From contig CM022673.1 in the NCBI GenBank assembly GCA_012295275.1, positions 10,755,788 to 10,819,787 of the forward strand: 64,000 bases of DNA, read 5' to 3'. The position numbers and the translations under genes are program-made. Below the pieces are notes generated by a model. That model did no database searches and was not told where the DNA came from. It worked only from the letters and a program-made list of their open reading frames with translations. The DNA comes from Chrysomallon squamiferum. Taxonomy: Eukaryota; Mollusca; Gastropoda; Neomphalida; Peltospiridae. This document shows positions 51,676 to 64,000 of this stretch, one piece after another. How positions within the stretch are numbered: position 1 is the stretch's first letter; each line of letters opens with the position of its first letter.

Positions 51676-54183
51676 TAAGCCCACCGTTAAACAAAACTAT
51701 ATTATTGCCATTGGTAACAGAACTATAGAAATAAGACTAACAATGGAATTTTAAAATATTTATGAACGGATTTTTTTTTTTTTTTTTTGCTGTCTTCATG
51801 TTATGGAATAACATAAATTGTCAAAATATTAATTTTCTTTTCTTGGTCGTTTTAAAAGTTATTATTACATGTACGTACAAAATACTTAATTATAACAATT
51901 ATTTGAATTAAGAAAAGTTGTTTAGAAAACACCGTTATAACGAATTATCTTAGCATAATTAAAATATATAGCGTTTATTTTTAATTTTAAGTACGGTAAA
52001 TCATTATTTTTTAAATCGTAATGCGTACTATTTACATCTTAAAAATAGAATCATCTGCTAATAATTTATATTTTACATAATTTCATCAAAATGAAACGTA
52101 CTATTAGTAGTAGCATCATTTAAAGATCAAGGTCAGATTTACGATAGACTTTATCCGGGCTTTTATAACTAATTCCTTTGCTGTTTATCATTTTAATGTT
52201 TATAAATTACATTATGGTATTGTTTATATATATATATATATTATTATTATTATTATTATTATTTTTAAATTAATGTGTTTTAAATGCATTAAAAAAAACC
52301 CCCAAAACTTGAAGTAAATATTTGTGTTCTACTAAACAACATCCTGTTTTGTAATATAATACAATATAGTATAATATAACAAAATAAAAATACAGGACTG
52401 CAAGCATGCTGGCACAGGCACACACACAACCCTAAATCAATAAAGATCTTTGACAGTTCAAAAAGATTAGAATAAAATATAATTATTTAAAAGATGCAAA
52501 ATAAACAATCTTTTTAAAATTTACAACAATTTACCTTTAATCCAACAAAACAGGAAAGAAACAAAGAAAGAAATATATATATGTATAATCATTCACTAAA
52601 TTAAAGAAAGAACATTACCAAAATAAAGAAATTTAGCCATGGGAATTGAATTTTTTTTAATAAAGGCTCAACCTGAATGGCAAAGAAATAGTGTAAGAAA
52701 AACTAGTTTGAGACTTGCATCTTATGATTGGTATTCATTTAAAAATAATAACAATGGATTAAGTCCTGTTCATTTGGATGAAATAATTTCAGGACACAGA
52801 AAGTACATCAGAATAACAAAATGCTAGTTTTGCATTCCAAAAATATAAATTTGAATAGTTTAACATTTCCAAAGTGTCTGGAATATTCTGAACGAAAAAA
52901 AAAACAACAAAATTTAAAATAATTACAAATTGCAAATTCATGGATTACATTACCATTTATTTAAAACTGTACATTATTACAAACTGTGTATAAAATAGTG
53001 GTATTAACTTATCCACACACACACGATTCATACTTGTATGCACAACACATAAATTTAGATAGTAAAACATATTTTTAAATGTCAATTAATAATAATAAAA
53101 ACAAAAAAAATAAAACAAGATATGTTACTTTTATTTACATTATTTAACTGGATTTATGTAAAATAAAAAATGATAAAACATTCATTCACAAGACATTCAT
53201 ACAAATATATAAATATCATATTATTTGACTTTTGTTTACATTATTTAAATGCATTTATGAAAAATAAAACACAATAATATTCATTCACAAAACATTCATA
53301 CAAACATGCACTCATATATATTTTATATATACAAATGTACACATGAAAACAAATATTTATAGCAGCATATTAAAAAAATCGACTTCAGTTTCATCAAGAC
53401 ATTGTAATGTCGATTCAATTATTGACATAATGGAACTGTAATTTGTTGTAAATTTAAAAAATAAATAAATAAATTATAAAATAAATGAAAATTAAAAATA
53501 CAAAAATAAATAATACTAAAAAAAAATGTATTCGGTAAAATATTGTAATATCTGAACACATAAATTCTTGATCTAAGTACATTGTGATATTAATATCTGT
53601 AGCATTGCTAATAACCAAATCAAACACAGTATTAAGATTTATGTGTAATGTCTACCTTTACTGATAAGAGTTTCATTCTACAAGATAATCCTTACATATT
53701 TCACTTTTGAATAAGAAAAAGTTTATACCCAAATTTTAATGTTTATCACTACACATTTAGATAAAAATTTTAAAATTTAAATATTAGTTACTTTTGCATG
53801 TTTTGGAACAAGATTAAAATTAACCACAGTATTTCAATATCTGTAATATTTTATTAAAAAATAAAAAAATTAATAAAATAATATTTAACTTCCCTGTTTT
53901 AATATCTATTACATTTGAATGCAGGTATATTTAACAATCAAAATTTAAATAAGATGAAATTTTACATCAGAATGACTGTTCATCTACTAAATTATCAAGA
54001 AATAAAAGGATTGCTGAGTTCATTAAGCATCTTTGTCCAGTTAAATCTCTATGCTGGTCAGTACAACATATATGATTCCAAGATATCTTGTATGAATCAC
54101 ACTCTGACTCTGAAGTGAAAAGTGATCTGAATCTTGCAGTTTCAATAAATGCTATCCATGGTTCTTCACACAAGTAGCTATTT
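51022..54183. other. Spacer between DHX8 and Bcl-2
   Basis: Presumed to hold the DHX8 3' UTR and the Bcl-2 promoter or leader. Seen: a CCAAT at about 51190 in a slightly GC-richer stretch, (AAT)n at about 51620-51675, T-runs and AAAT-rich DNA. No coding similarity. Confidence 0.6.

Positions 54184-64000
<9,817 letters not shown>

Noticed and set aside
52639-52827. 62-codon + strand frame between Bcl-2 and DHX8
   Set aside because: Low-complexity stretch in the middle, no recognised similarity, isolated.

Overview
This window is animal nuclear DNA. It is very AT-rich, full of microsatellites and minisatellites, and carries spliced genes whose introns have GT..AG borders. A DHX8/PRP22 spliceosomal helicase, a TMC-family channel and a Bcl-2 protein whose intron follows the BH2 tryptophan point to a bilaterian. 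The compositional style suggests an invertebrate, perhaps a mollusc or another lophotrochozoan, but the species is a guess.

Layout. At 1286-6101 and 11105-17079 on the + strand lie two tandem paralogues with the same three-exon structure. Each encodes an N-terminal Hint (hedgehog/intein-type autoprocessing) domain, then a long unrecognised body, then three hydrophobic segments, two of which sit on the small 3' exons. Copy A has a one-base frameshift in an A-run. Between the copies are AT-rich simple sequence and two decayed non-LTR retrotransposon fragments (RNase H and C-terminal zinc-knuckle) on opposite strands. From 17080 to 19668 there are only repeats. An 18-coding-exon TMC gene on + covers 19669-29784, about 672 aa.

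From 29785 to 37822 I find no coding sequence. The distal part is probably the 3' UTR of the Bcl-2 gene, which runs on the minus strand, tail-to-tail with TMC. The Bcl-2 gene has one coding exon at 50581-51021 (BH4, BH3, BH1, start of BH2) and a terminal exon at 37823-37963 (end of BH2, membrane anchor). They are split by a 12.6 kb intron packed with satellites. From 54184 to the window end, on minus, lie the last 15 coding exons of DHX8 (about 835 aa); its N-terminus is outside the window. One DHX8 exon also carries a one-base frameshift, so both frameshifts may be assembly errors.

The least familiar part is the Hint pair. The Hint domain lies almost at the N-terminus, with very long first exons and a hydrophobic C-terminal module on separate exons. 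The three conserved genes (TMC, Bcl-2, DHX8) show no functional link to the pair or to each other beyond being neighbours.
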